NCBI GenBank assembly: GCA_902589765.1 | Contig: CACIUF010000001.1 | Coordinates: forward strand, 1-64,000 | Length of the DNA stretch: 64,000 nucleotides | Source of the DNA: an uncultured Pelagibacteraceae bacterium | GTDB lineage: Bacteria > Pseudomonadota > Alphaproteobacteria > Pelagibacterales > Pelagibacteraceae | Direction of reading: 5' to 3' | Part shown: positions 41,767 through 52,184 of the stretch, piece after piece | How the letters are laid out: every line of letters starts with the position of its first letter | How positions within the stretch are numbered: position 1 is the stretch's first letter | Notes under the pieces: generated by a model | The model's input: only the letters and a program-made list of their open reading frames with translations | Databases searched by the model: none | What the model was told of the DNA's origin: nothing | Program-made: the position numbers and the translations under genes

Positions 41767-42765
41767 TTACAAATTTTTTTGAATTAAAGATTTTAGTAAA
41801 GCTATATGATCGTCACTATCATTTAAACAAGGCACCATATCGAAATTTTCTCCACCAGACTCTAGAAAACTTTCTTTACCTTGAATGAGAATTTCTTCCA
41901 AAGTCTCAACGCAATCTGAGGAAAAACCAGGACATATTGCAAGAACATTCTTTTTGCCTTCTTTGGGCAATTTTTCTAGTGTCTTATCTGTGTAAGGTTC
42001 AAGCCATTTTTGAGGCCCAAATCGTGACTGAAAAGTTGTTTTAAGCTCTATAGAATTAAACTTTTCTGAGATAAGTCTTGTAGTCTTTTGACAGTAGCAA
42101 TGATACGGATCTCCTTTATCAAAATATTTTTGGGGGATACCATGATAAGATGCCAAAATTAAATCTGGTTTCCAGTTTATTTCTTTTATCTTTTTGTTTA
42201 ATGAATTAACCAAGGCTCCTATATACAAGGGATGTGACTCATAATGTGGTATTATCTTTATAGATGGTTGCCATCTCATTTTCATCAAAGTTCTATAAAC
42301 TTCATCACAAACTGTAGCTGTTGTTGCTGCAGCATATTGAGGATACAAAGGCAATATAATCAAATTTTCACAACCTTTTTCATGTAAATGTTCTATTTTA
42401 CTTTTAATACTTGGGTTTCCATACCTCATAGCATAATCAACAATTACATCATTTTCGGGTATTGAGTTTGACAATTTTTTAGCTTGTTGTTGTGTATAAT
42501 AGAGAAGAGGAGATATGTTTTCATTTTCCATCCATATTTCCTTATAAGCTTTTGCGGTTTTAGAAGGTCTTAAATTTAATATAAAGACATTTAATATAAT
42601 CTGCCAAATTATAGGGTTAACTTCTATTACCCTTCTGTCAGATAAAAATTCTTTTAAATATTTTCTGATATCAAGCCAACTTGTTGAATCTGGAGTTCCC
42701 AAATTTATTATTAAAACTCCTGTTTTGCCGAAATTAACAGGTGGGTGGTTTAATTCTTGTTTCAT
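41767..42765 (-). CDS. hemH: Ferrochelatase
   Basis: GVLIINLGTPDS, ASYHGIPQKYFDKGDPYHCYCQKT. Confidence 0.97.
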   Translation of the reverse strand: MKQELNHPPVNFGKTGVLIINLGTPDSTSWLDIRKYLKEFLSDRRVIEVNPIIWQIILNVFILNLRPSKTAKAYKEIWMENENISPLLYYTQQQAKKLSNSIPENDVIVDYAMRYGNPSIKSKIEHLHEKGCENLIILPLYPQYAAATTATVCDEVYRTLMKMRWQPSIKIIPHYESHPLYIGALVNSLNKKIKEINWKPDLILASYHGIPQKYFDKGDPYHCYCQKTTRLISEKFNSIELKTTFQSRFGPQKWLEPYTDKTLEKLPKEGKKNVLAICPGFSSDCVETLEEILIQGKESFLESGGENFDMVPCLNDSDDHIALLKSLIQKNL

Positions 42766-43766
42766 CGGTAGTTCTTTACAGTTTTGACCAAATAATCCAT
42801 CATATTAGGATCGGTTTCAGGTAAAATCCCATGGCCTAAATTAAATATATATGGATGATCCTTAAAAATATCCAGATACTTATTTGCTTCTTTTTTAAGA
42901 TTGTCTTTATCGGTGAGTAAGACTTTTGGATCCATACCACCTTGTACAGGAATTTTTATTTCTTTTTCAATTTTTTTAGGGTCAACTTCATAATCTATAC
43001 AAATTGCGTCTGGTTTTACAATTTCACAGTATTTTTTATAATTTTTTATGTTTCTTGGAAAACAAATAACCGGAACATTTAAAGATTTAGTAAATTCAAC
43101 TAAAGAACAGGTTGGATTGTAGATATAAAAATCATAATCCTTTTCCTCTAATAATCCAGCCCAACTGTCAAAAATTTGTATTATTTCTGCGCCATTATTA
43201 ATTTGATTTTTAATATGAATTTTTAAAAATTTATCAATTATCACCAGAGTTTTTTCAATTATAGAAAAATCTTTAAAAAAATTCTCTTTGAGTTTTATTT
43301 TTGGAGATTGCTTATTAAGAATATAAACAAGTAGTGTCCAAGGAGCTCCAACAAAACCTATGGTAGACTTATTTAATGTTATATCGTTTTTTTTTACCAA
43401 ATTAATAGCTTTATAAACAGGATTAACTCTTTCAGTAAAATCATTTTCTGTAACCTTGGATATTTGATCAAGACTTAAATCACCAAGAATAGGACCAAAA
43501 TTTTTTTTAAATTCTACCTTTTGTTTCAGACCATAAGGTAAAATCAATATATCAGAAAAGATTATAGCAGCATCTAGGTCAAATCTTTTTAGAGGTTGTA
43601 ACGTTATTTCAGCTGATAAACTGGAATTTAAACATAATTTCATAAAATCAGTATTTCTCTTTCTAATTTCTCTAAATTCTGGCAAGTATCTTCCAGCCTG
43701 TCTCATAATCCATATGGGATTTAGATCTGTTTTTTTATCTTTAATAACTTTTTTAATGTCAGACAT
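42762..43766 (-). CDS. hemE: Uroporphyrinogen decarboxylase
   Basis: PIWIMRQAGRYLPEFREIR; NLGHGILPETDP. Confidence 0.98.
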   Translation of the reverse strand: MSDIKKVIKDKKTDLNPIWIMRQAGRYLPEFREIRKRNTDFMKLCLNSSLSAEITLQPLKRFDLDAAIIFSDILILPYGLKQKVEFKKNFGPILGDLSLDQISKVTENDFTERVNPVYKAINLVKKNDITLNKSTIGFVGAPWTLLVYILNKQSPKIKLKENFFKDFSIIEKTLVIIDKFLKIHIKNQINNGAEIIQIFDSWAGLLEEKDYDFYIYNPTCSLVEFTKSLNVPVICFPRNIKNYKKYCEIVKPDAICIDYEVDPKKIEKEIKIPVQGGMDPKVLLTDKDNLKKEANKYLDIFKDHPYIFNLGHGILPETDPNMMDYLVKTVKNYR

Positions 43767-44047
43767 ATTAATAATTAAATCTATTTAATAATATTTGTAG
43801 TATGAACTGTGGAATATGTGGATTAAATTTTATATACATTTTATTAACTGGTTATTAACATTTAAAGTTAAATTTTTGTTATATATATAAGTAATATTGA
43901 AGCTTATTGCCAATATTACAATTTAATGAAAAACTTTATACAGATGTTTAATAATGTTAATAAAAGCTATGTTTTACAGCATAAATTTAAAATTTATAAA
44001 ATTAATCAACTTTGTTTAATTAAAACAAAACTATTAACACTTTATAC
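43767..44047. other. oriC: Candidate chromosomal replication origin (oriC)
   Basis: Largest non-coding gap in the window; hemE/ppsR(RP001-like) synteny; AT-rich; cluster of degenerate DnaA-box-like 9-mers; genes diverge on both sides; parABS about 10 kb away. Confidence 0.72.
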
Positions 44048-44872
44048 ATGAGTAATACTTATCAAATTTATCTTATATCAGATTCAACAGGCGAAACATT
44101 AGATAGAATTTTTACTGCAATTAAAGCTCAATTTAAAAACATAAATTACAAAATACACACCTATGCTTTTACGAGAACAGAGAACCAAATCTTGAAAATC
44201 TTATCTAATGCTCAAGAAAATCCAAACTCTATAATTCTATATTCAATCGTAGACAGTGGACTCGCGAAATACCTTGCAAAAAATAGTGAAGAAAAGAAAA
44301 TACCTTGTTTTGGTATCCTTGGGGATTTAATTTTAAGCTTTTCAAAATTACTTAATCAAAAAGCTTCTCACCAACCTAGCGGTCAATACACATTAAATGA
44401 TGAGTATTATAAAAGGATTGAAGCAATTCAGTTCACTATGAACCATGATGATGGAAATTTAGTTAAAGATATTAAAAAATCAGATATTATTTTACTGGGT
44501 GTTAGTAGAACGAGCAAAACCCCAACCTCAATCTATTTGGCAAATAAAGGGTTTAAAATATCTAATATTCCTTTAGTAAATGAAAATTCTATACCAGATA
44601 TTTTAAAAGAAGAACCAAGTATTAACTGCATTGTCGGATTAAGCACCGAACCAGAGAGATTAGCTGACATAAGAAAAAACAGAATGAATTCATTGAAAGA
44701 GTCTCAAAATAAATCTTATACAGACTTATCTAAAATCAAAAAAGAAGTTGATGACGCCAAGAATACTTTTAAAAAATATAGATGGCCGATGATAGATGTG
44801 ACTAGAAAATCGGTCGAAGAAACAGCTGCTTCAATTATAAAAATATACGAAATATATAAAAATAATGGTTAA
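44048..44872 (+). CDS. ppsR: Pyruvate,phosphate dikinase / PEP synthase regulatory protein (DUF299)
   Basis: YLISDSTGETLDRI; ILLGVSRTSKTPTSIYLANKG. Confidence 0.93.
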   Translation: MSNTYQIYLISDSTGETLDRIFTAIKAQFKNINYKIHTYAFTRTENQILKILSNAQENPNSIILYSIVDSGLAKYLAKNSEEKKIPCFGILGDLILSFSKLLNQKASHQPSGQYTLNDEYYKRIEAIQFTMNHDDGNLVKDIKKSDIILLGVSRTSKTPTSIYLANKGFKISNIPLVNENSIPDILKEEPSINCIVGLSTEPERLADIRKNRMNSLKESQNKSYTDLSKIKKEVDDAKNTFKKYRWPMIDVTRKSVEETAASIIKIYEIYKNNG

Positions 44873-45449
44873 AATTATCCTTGCCTCCAAAAGCAAAGTA
44901 AGAAAGCAAATTTTGGATAATAATAATATATTCACGGAGGTACAAAATTCTAATTTAGATGAAGATATTGTTAAAGAAAGTTTGCTCAAAGAAAAAGCAT
45001 CTCCCGAATTTATATCAAAAAATTTAGCTGAACTAAAAGCAAACAAGGTTAGTCAAAAAAACCAAGGTTTTTTAGTTATAGGCGCTGATAGCGTAATAGA
45101 TTTAGATGAGGAATTAATATCTAAACCTAAAAATAGAGATCAAGCTTTAGAAATTTTAAAAAAGCTTAATGGAAAAAAACACAATCTCATTAGTTCAGTT
45201 TGTATCTCTCAAAATGGTGCCATGATTTGGAATTACACTGATAAAGCAACTTTAACAATGAGGAAATTTAGCTTGGATGAACTGAGAGATTATTTATCAA
45301 AAATTTCGGATGAAGCACTATATGCGTACAATGTTTATCAAATTGAAGGGGAGGGTAGAAATTTATTCTTAAATATTGAAGGTGATGAAGATACTATTAT
45401 GGGGCTTCCAATTAAAAAAATTAAAAAATATCTTGAAAATTTTAAGTAA
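44865..45449 (+). CDS. maf: Maf-like nucleotide pyrophosphatase
   Basis: KIILASKSKVRKQIL; VIGADSVIDLDEELISKP. Confidence 0.92.
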   Translation: MVKIILASKSKVRKQILDNNNIFTEVQNSNLDEDIVKESLLKEKASPEFISKNLAELKANKVSQKNQGFLVIGADSVIDLDEELISKPKNRDQALEILKKLNGKKHNLISSVCISQNGAMIWNYTDKATLTMRKFSLDELRDYLSKISDEALYAYNVYQIEGEGRNLFLNIEGDEDTIMGLPIKKIKKYLENFK

Positions 45450-45461
45450 AAGAAAATCAAT

Positions 45462-46256
45462 ATGAAAAAATATGTAGTGATTGGTAACCCCATTGAACAT
45501 TCATTGTCTCCTTTATTACATAATCATTGGATTAAAGAAAAAAATTTGAAAGCTATTTATGATAAAAAAAAATCAGAAAAAGATGAATTGAAAGAAATAA
45601 TTTCTAGTATTAAAAATAAAAATATTGCAGGAGCCAATGTGACAATACCGTTTAAAAATGAGGTTATCAAATATTTAGATAAACTAAAACCTGAGGCTGA
45701 GAAAACCCAATCTGTAAATACTATTTATTTAGAGGACAATTTTTTAATTGGTGCAAACACAGACATTAAAGGTTTCGAGTTGGCCATGAATGATACTGGG
45801 TTCGATGTTTCTCAAAAAAGTATTTTGATACTTGGAGCAGGTGGAGTAGTTCCATCTATAATTTTTGCTTTGAAAAGAATGCAAGCCTCAGAGATTACAG
45901 TAAGCAATAGAACAAAAACTAATGCTGAAGGTTTAAAAGATATGTTTGGAGATTTAAAAATAATTGAATGGGGGCAATCATCCTCTTTTGATTTAGTCAT
46001 TAATGCTACTAGTTTAGGTTTAAAGCCTGATGATAAAATCGATTTTGATTACTCAAAGGTTGGAAAAAACAAATTTTTTTATGATGTAATTTATAACCCT
46101 GAAGAAACTAATTTTTTAAAAATAGCTAAAGAATTAAATCATAAAACTGAAAATGGTTTAAAAATGTTTTTATATCAGGCGGCTGAAGCATTCAAGGTTT
46201 GGCATGGTGTTAACCCTGATATTAATGAAAGCACATTTGGTTTATTTAAAAAATGA
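45462..46256 (+). CDS. aroE: Shikimate dehydrogenase
   Basis: VIGNPIEHSLSPLLHN; GANVTIPFKNEV; GAGGVVPSIIFAL. Confidence 0.96.
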   Translation: MKKYVVIGNPIEHSLSPLLHNHWIKEKNLKAIYDKKKSEKDELKEIISSIKNKNIAGANVTIPFKNEVIKYLDKLKPEAEKTQSVNTIYLEDNFLIGANTDIKGFELAMNDTGFDVSQKSILILGAGGVVPSIIFALKRMQASEITVSNRTKTNAEGLKDMFGDLKIIEWGQSSSFDLVINATSLGLKPDDKIDFDYSKVGKNKFFYDVIYNPEETNFLKIAKELNHKTENGLKMFLYQAAEAFKVWHGVNPDINESTFGLFKK

Positions 46257-46822
46257 GAAGAATTGCAATAATTGGAGATATTGGATCAGGAAAAAGTTTT
46301 GTAGCTAAAAATTTTGGCTATCCAGTTTTTAATGCAGATAACGAAGTTGGAAAATTATACAAGAAAAGTAAAAAAATCTTTATTAAACTCAATAAAACTT
46401 TACCTAAGTTCATCACTCAATTTCCAATTAAAAAAAAAGAAGTAACAAAAACAATATTGGCAAATAAGAGTAATCTTAGAAAAATTATTAATATTGTTCA
46501 TCCAGAGGTCAGGAAACAGATGAACATTTTTTTAAAGAAAAATAAAAATAGTAAATTAGTTATTTTAGATATTCCATTACTGCTTGAAAATAGAATTAAT
46601 AAAACAAAAGATATTTTGATATATATCCAAGCTAATAGAGCAGAAATCCTGAAAAGATTAAAAAGAAGAGAAAATTTTGACTCAAAAATTTTTAATAAAT
46701 TTAGAAAAATACAACTGTCACTTGACTACAAAAAGAAAAAATCAAATTTTATAATTAAAAATAATTTTTCAGAGAAATCTGTTAAAAAACAAATTAGATA
46801 TATTTTAAAACAAATTAATTAA
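46253..46822 (+). CDS. coaE: Dephospho-CoA kinase
   Basis: IAIIGDIGSGKSFVAKNFG; LDIPLLLENR. Confidence 0.93.
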   Translation: MRRIAIIGDIGSGKSFVAKNFGYPVFNADNEVGKLYKKSKKIFIKLNKTLPKFITQFPIKKKEVTKTILANKSNLRKIINIVHPEVRKQMNIFLKKNKNSKLVILDIPLLLENRINKTKDILIYIQANRAEILKRLKRRENFDSKIFNKFRKIQLSLDYKKKKSNFIIKNNFSEKSVKKQIRYILKQIN

Positions 46823-47485
46823 ATGAAAGAAATAATTTTAGATACAGAAACAACAGGATTGTCTGTTAAAGAAGGTCACCGAATAGTTGAGATTGGATGC
46901 ATAGAACTGGAAAATTTCATTCCCACCAATAATAATTTTCATTGCTATTTAAACCCTGAGAGAAAAGTTTCTGAAAAAGCTTTAGAAACTCATGGTTATA
47001 CTGATGAGTTTTTATCTGATAAAAAAAGATTTAAAGAAATAGCAGATGATTTTTTACTTTATATTAAAGGAAAAAAACTAATTATTCATAATGCTGAATT
47101 TGATTTATCACATTTAAATAACGAATTGAAAATAGCAGGTAAAGATTTAATTAATAACGAAATTGTAGATACTGTTATTTTAGCTAGAGATAAATTTCCA
47201 GGATCATCCAATAGCTTAGACGCTTTATGCAGAAGGTATAGAATAGACAACTCTAAAAGAGAAAAACATACAGCTCTAATCGATTGTGACCTATTATCAA
47301 AAGTTTATATTAATTTAATTGATCAAAAAGAGCCTAAATTGAATTTTAGTAACGATAGCAGCAGTAACAATCAAGTTTTAAAAACAAACATTTCGTATTT
47401 TAAAAAAGTCATTGAACCTAGTGAGACAGAAAAAAGAAATCATGAACAATATTTAAAAATTAATTTGAAGAAAAATTTTTTTTAA
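46823..47485 (+). CDS. dnaQ: DNA polymerase III epsilon subunit
   Basis: EIILDTETTGLSVKEGHRIVEIGCIEL; HNAEFDLSHLN. Confidence 0.96.
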   Translation: MKEIILDTETTGLSVKEGHRIVEIGCIELENFIPTNNNFHCYLNPERKVSEKALETHGYTDEFLSDKKRFKEIADDFLLYIKGKKLIIHNAEFDLSHLNNELKIAGKDLINNEIVDTVILARDKFPGSSNSLDALCRRYRIDNSKREKHTALIDCDLLSKVYINLIDQKEPKLNFSNDSSSNNQVLKTNISYFKKVIEPSETEKRNHEQYLKINLKKNFF

Positions 47486-47931
47486 TTGAATTGCTTGTTA
47501 TAAAGCTCATCAAAATCAACTTTTTTTTCAAATTTAATATTTGGATACCCAGATGTATGTAAAAGATTAAGAAGAGCCTTTTCTAGTTCTGGATAAATTT
47601 CTTTCTGCACATCACACAGTATTATTTTTTGCAAAACTTTTTTATCTTTTATCTCTTCAGTGAGTTTTATTACAGATGTATAAGTCAATTCAAAATGTGA
47701 TTTTTTTTTACTTTCTGATATGTCGTGAAATTTTAATAATGTGTTTACCTCAATAATCTGCGCTTTTAAGGGTTTAGAATTTATTTCAATATTTAGTTGA
47801 TACTTCGAAATAAAATCTTTTACGAATAAATAGGTTTCTAAATCAGGTGTTTCACCTGATATGTCTTTAATAAATTTACTCATAATTTTATAATTTTCGT
47901 TCATCGTCATCTTCAATATCTTCAAACTCAC
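47482..47931 (-). CDS. secB: Protein-export chaperone SecB
   Basis: KFIKDISGETPD; LLHTSGYPNIKFEKKVDFDELY; next to dnaQ. Confidence 0.88.
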   Translation of the reverse strand: MSLKILKMTMNENYKIMSKFIKDISGETPDLETYLFVKDFISKYQLNIEINSKPLKAQIIEVNTLLKFHDISESKKKSHFELTYTSVIKLTEEIKDKKVLQKIILCDVQKEIYPELEKALLNLLHTSGYPNIKFEKKVDFDELYNKQFN

Positions 47932-48313
47932 CTTCTATATATGGTTTTTTAATTTTTGTCCCATTTTTAAATTTATTAATAATTTTTCCAAAAAATAATT
48001 TTCTTGTAATAGGAAATATTAAAAGAAATCCTAATAGATCAGTTGCGAACCCAGGAATTATCAAAAGAAGAGCTGCAAATGCTATTGCAGCACCGGAAAT
48101 TATTTCGTAGATAGGCGCTTCATTTCTTATTAATTGTGAAAAACCAGATCTAAGAGTATTTAACCCCTCATATCTTGCATAAATCACCCCAATTATTGCT
48201 GTAATAAATATTAGTGAAATCGTGTTAAATGCACCTATTTGACTACCAATCTTAATAAATAGATAAATTTCTATAACGGGGACTAAGATAATGGCAAATA
48301 ATAGTGAGTTCAT
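47888..48313 (-). CDS. fxsA: FxsA family membrane protein
   Basis: VPVIEIYLFIKIGSQIGAFNTI; GFATDLLGFLLIFP. Confidence 0.9.
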   Translation of the reverse strand: MNSLLFAIILVPVIEIYLFIKIGSQIGAFNTISLIFITAIIGVIYARYEGLNTLRSGFSQLIRNEAPIYEIISGAAIAFAALLLIIPGFATDLLGFLLIFPITRKLFFGKIINKFKNGTKIKKPYIEGEFEDIEDDDERKL

Positions 48314-48370
48314 TTGTCTTTAATTTAATTGTTAGTTGAAATTATTCAACAGAGTAATTAGATTATTGTC

Positions 48371-48967
48371 ATGAATTACAGTTTCGAATACATCGATATT
48401 ATATTATTAGCTATGATAGCTGGATTTATTTTTTTAAGATTAAGAGGTATTCTTGGTAAAAGAACTGGCTTTGAAGGAAAAAATCCACAACAATTTCAAG
48501 AAATTTTAAAAGAAGTTCATCAAGAAAGTAATTTAAAACAAAAAGAAAATTTTGATAAAAAAGCTCAGAGCGAATTTTTAAAAGGGGCAAAAATTGCTTA
48601 CGAAACTATTATTACCGATTTTAGTGACAATGATAACAAGTTAATAGCTAGCAAACCTCTATTGAGTAAAGAAATTTATGATGAGTTTAACAAAGCTCTT
48701 AAAGACAGAGGTGACAGAGGTCATTATGCTGAAATAACATTTATTGGAATTAAATCAGCAGACATAAAAGAACACAAAAAAATCGATAAAGCTCTTCAGG
48801 TTACAGTAGATTTTGTAAGCGAGATCATTACTTGTATAAGAGATAAAGAGAAAAAAATCGTTTCAGGAAGTCCTGATAAGATCAAAACTATTTATGATAC
48901 TTGGACGTTTTCGAGAGATATGAGATCTAACAACCCGAATTGGCTGTTAGTAAATACTCTCAACTAA
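48371..48967 (+). CDS. Tim44-like domain protein
   Basis: N-terminal TM; LKGAKIAYETIITDFSDNDNKLI...; WTFSRDMRSNNPNWLLVNT. Confidence 0.88.
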   Translation: MNYSFEYIDIILLAMIAGFIFLRLRGILGKRTGFEGKNPQQFQEILKEVHQESNLKQKENFDKKAQSEFLKGAKIAYETIITDFSDNDNKLIASKPLLSKEIYDEFNKALKDRGDRGHYAEITFIGIKSADIKEHKKIDKALQVTVDFVSEIITCIRDKEKKIVSGSPDKIKTIYDTWTFSRDMRSNNPNWLLVNTLN

Positions 48968-49378
48968 GTGAATAGTAAAATTTCAGAAAAAGATAAAAAA
49001 ACTTGGGAAGAATTTTTATCAAATGATCAAAAATTACCAGACAAAGATAATTTTCAATCAAAAATAAAATCTAAAAAGACTAGATCGTTAGACCTACATG
49101 GTAAAACTCTAGATGAGGCAAATCAAATTATTGAGAACTTTATTAGAAAATCTTATGAAGACAAAGTTCATAAACTTATAATTGTTACAGGTAAAGGTCT
49201 TCATTCAAGTAATGAGAAAGATCCCTATGTTTCAAAAGATTTAGGTATTTTAAAATATTCTGTACCTGAATTTTTAAAAAATAATTCAGAATTAATGAAA
49301 ATTATTTCCGAAATAAAGGATGCTAGTATAAATGATGGTGGTAGTGGAGCTTTTTATATTTTCTTAAAAAAAAAATAA
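48968..49378 (+). CDS. Smr-domain protein (GTG start)
   Basis: LDLHGKTLDEANQIIENFI; IIVTGKGLHS; GGSGAFYIFLKK. Confidence 0.9.
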   Translation: MNSKISEKDKKTWEEFLSNDQKLPDKDNFQSKIKSKKTRSLDLHGKTLDEANQIIENFIRKSYEDKVHKLIIVTGKGLHSSNEKDPYVSKDLGILKYSVPEFLKNNSELMKIISEIKDASINDGGSGAFYIFLKKK

Positions 49379-49417
49379 TCTATATTTTCAATAATTAAAT
49401 AATATAATAGTCCACAA

Positions 49418-50254
49418 ATGATAGTTTGGTTAGCATCATATCCTAAAAGTGGAAATACATTTGTAAGATCTTTACTGTCATCTTATATATTTTCAGAAGA
49501 TGGTAATTTTAATTTTGAATTATTAACAAACATAAAACAATTTCCAGATAATTCATTATTTGAACAATTAGGTGTTGATACAGATAATGAAGAGGAAATG
49601 TGTAAAAACTATATAAACTCTCAAAAAATATTTAATAAGAAAGATTCTATAAGATTTTTAAAAACACATAGTTGTTTTGTAAATACAAATAAATTTAAAT
49701 TTACAGATAGACACAATACACTCGGTGTAATTTATATTGTAAGAGATCCAAGAAATATCATAACTTCTTTTTCTCATCATTTTCAGATAACACCCGAACA
49801 AGCTCTGGAAAATTTATTATCTCATCAGTACCTTGGAAAAACCTCAAAAAAACATTGTGTGACTTATTTAGGTCCATGGAAGCAACATTTTAACTCTTGG
49901 AAAGTTTTTAGAAGATTTAATAAATATTTATTAGTCAGATATGAAGATTTGGTTCATGATACTGAAAAAACTTTTTTGAATATTTTAAAATTTATTGCCC
50001 ATCTTGGAGGTGTAAGATTTAGTTATGATGAAAAAAAATTTGAGAATACTTTAAAAACAACAGGATTTGAAAAAATGCAAAAACTAGAGGCAGAGGAGAG
50101 CTTTGTAGAAGCAAAAGAAAATAAACAAGGGGAAAAGATTAAATTTTTTAATATGGGAGCCCAAAATGATTGGAAAAAACTTCTTGATCCAAAAATAAAA
50201 GAAAATTTGGAGAGAGAATTAGGTGATGAAATGAGAGAATTAAATTATCTTTAA
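49418..50254 (+). CDS. Sulfotransferase family protein
   Basis: WLASYPKSGNTFVRSLL PAPS-binding motif; YIVRDPRNIITSFSHH. Confidence 0.88.
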   Translation: MIVWLASYPKSGNTFVRSLLSSYIFSEDGNFNFELLTNIKQFPDNSLFEQLGVDTDNEEEMCKNYINSQKIFNKKDSIRFLKTHSCFVNTNKFKFTDRHNTLGVIYIVRDPRNIITSFSHHFQITPEQALENLLSHQYLGKTSKKHCVTYLGPWKQHFNSWKVFRRFNKYLLVRYEDLVHDTEKTFLNILKFIAHLGGVRFSYDEKKFENTLKTTGFEKMQKLEAEESFVEAKENKQGEKIKFFNMGAQNDWKKLLDPKIKENLERELGDEMRELNYL

Positions 50255-50260
50255 TTATTT

Positions 50261-51634
50261 TTATAGGATAAATTTTGACAAATCCGCATCTTTAATAAGT
50301 GTATCCAAATTTTTATTAATATATTCTTTATTAATAATAATTTTTTCACCAGCTCTATCAGTTGCTGTAAAACTAATTTCATCTAAAATCTTTTCAATAA
50401 TTGTGTGCAATCTCCTTGCACCAATATTTTCTACAGTTGCATTTACTTCCGAAGCTATATTTGCAATTGCATCTATTCCGTCTTCTGAAAATTTTAAATC
50501 GACATTTTCAGTTTTTAATAAAGCTACATATTGTTTAATCAAACTATAATCAGGTTCCTTTAAAATTCTTTTAAAGTCCTCGCTTGTTAAAGCTTCTAAT
50601 TCAACTCTTATAGGTAACCTTCCTTGAAGTTCAGGCAATAAGTCTGATGGTTTAGCAAGCTGAAAGGCTCCTGATGCAATAAATAAAATATGATCTGTTT
50701 TTATAGGACCATATTTTGTATTAACTGTTGTACCCTCAATTAGAGGTAACAAATCTCTTTGGACTCCTTCTCTTGAAACATCTCCCCCAACTCTATCGGT
50801 TCTGCCAGAAATTTTATCGATTTCATCTAAAAAAACTATTCCATTATTTTCTGTTGAAATTTTTGCAGCTTTAATAATTTTATCTTGTTCAATTAATTTA
50901 TCAGACTCATCATTAATTAAAATTTCGTGAGATTCTTTAACAGTCATTTTTTTCTTTTTTTCTTTTGTGCCCATTGACTTTCCAAGCATTTCTCCAATAT
51001 TGATCATCCCAACATTTGCTCCAGGCATACCTGGTATTTCAAAAGAGGTACCACTTCCACCTGTATCACTAACCGCAATCTCTATTTCGTTATTATCTAA
51101 GTCTCCATCTCTCAATCTTTTTCTAAAACTTTCTCTGGTTGCAGTGCTAGCTTTTTTTCCAACCAAAGCATCCAAAACCTTTTCTTCTGCCATTTTTTGT
51201 GCTTTTGCATAGACTTCTTTTCTTTTTTTTACTTTTTCCATTGAAATAGCGATTTCAATTAAATCTCTTACTATTTGCTCAACATCTCTTCCAACATATC
51301 CAACTTCAGTAAATCTTGTAGCTTCAACTTTTACGAATGGTGCTTCAGCAAGTTTTGATAACCTTCTAGATATTTCAGTTTTACCAACTCCAGTTGGTCC
51401 AATCATAAGGATGTTTTTTGGCAAAACTTCATTTTTCATTTCACCTTTTAGAGCTTGTCTTCTCCATCTATTTCTAAGAGCCACAGCAACAGCTTTTTTA
51501 GCTTTATTTTGGCCGACTACAAATCTATCCAATTCTGAAACGATTTCTCTTGGTGATAATGAACTAACTAAAGTTTCATTATCTTTGGAATTTTTATCTT
51601 TTGGAACAAGAGGTGTAACGTTAGATTTTTCCAT
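50261..51634 (-). CDS. hslU: ATP-dependent protease ATPase subunit HslU
   Basis: [43 protein letters not shown]. Confidence 0.98.
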   Translation of the reverse strand: MEKSNVTPLVPKDKNSKDNETLVSSLSPREIVSELDRFVVGQNKAKKAVAVALRNRWRRQALKGEMKNEVLPKNILMIGPTGVGKTEISRRLSKLAEAPFVKVEATRFTEVGYVGRDVEQIVRDLIEIAISMEKVKKRKEVYAKAQKMAEEKVLDALVGKKASTATRESFRKRLRDGDLDNNEIEIAVSDTGGSGTSFEIPGMPGANVGMINIGEMLGKSMGTKEKKKKMTVKESHEILINDESDKLIEQDKIIKAAKISTENNGIVFLDEIDKISGRTDRVGGDVSREGVQRDLLPLIEGTTVNTKYGPIKTDHILFIASGAFQLAKPSDLLPELQGRLPIRVELEALTSEDFKRILKEPDYSLIKQYVALLKTENVDLKFSEDGIDAIANIASEVNATVENIGARRLHTIIEKILDEISFTATDRAGEKIIINKEYINKNLDTLIKDADLSKFIL

Positions 51635-52149
51635 TATATTTTCTCAACCTTAATATTATTATTGGTAAAAACACAAATTTCTGAAGCAACTTCAATAGCT
51701 TTTTTTGCCACCTCTTCAGCACTCATATCTGTACCCATCAAAACCTTTCCAGCTGCTAAAGCATAATTTCCACCAGAACCAATTCCAATTACGTCACCCT
51801 CGGGCTCTAGTACATCCCCAGTTCCAGAGATGATATAACTATTAGTTTTGTCACCAATAGCCATAAGTGCCTCAAGCCTTCTTAAGTATTTATCTGTTCG
51901 CCAGTCTTTTGCTAATTCAACAGCAGCTCTCGATAAGTTTCCTGCATGCTTTTCTATTTTTGCTTCTAATCTCTCAAACAAAGTTAAAGCATCTGCAGTA
52001 GAACCTGCGAATCCAGCGACAACATCTCTTTTCTCAATTTTTCTTACTTTTGACGCAGTGCTTTTAACAACAGTATTACCCATACTGACTTGTCCATCAC
52101 CAGCAACTACCACTTCATTATTTTTTCTTACTAAAACAATCGTTGTCAT
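51634..52149 (-). CDS. hslV: ATP-dependent protease peptidase subunit HslV
   Basis: [27 protein letters not shown]. Confidence 0.98.
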   Translation of the reverse strand: MTTIVLVRKNNEVVVAGDGQVSMGNTVVKSTASKVRKIEKRDVVAGFAGSTADALTLFERLEAKIEKHAGNLSRAAVELAKDWRTDKYLRRLEALMAIGDKTNSYIISGTGDVLEPEGDVIGIGSGGNYALAAGKVLMGTDMSAEEVAKKAIEVASEICVFTNNNIKVEKI

Positions 52150-52155
52150 AGCTTA

Positions 52156-52184
52156 TAAATGGATACTAAATTTGATAGTTCAAG
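52156..52184 (-). promoter_or_regulatory. Candidate RpoH-type promoter of hslVU
   Basis: Minus strand CTTGAA - N16 - CCATTTA; last motif base is 7 nt from the hslV ATG (52149). Confidence 0.55.
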
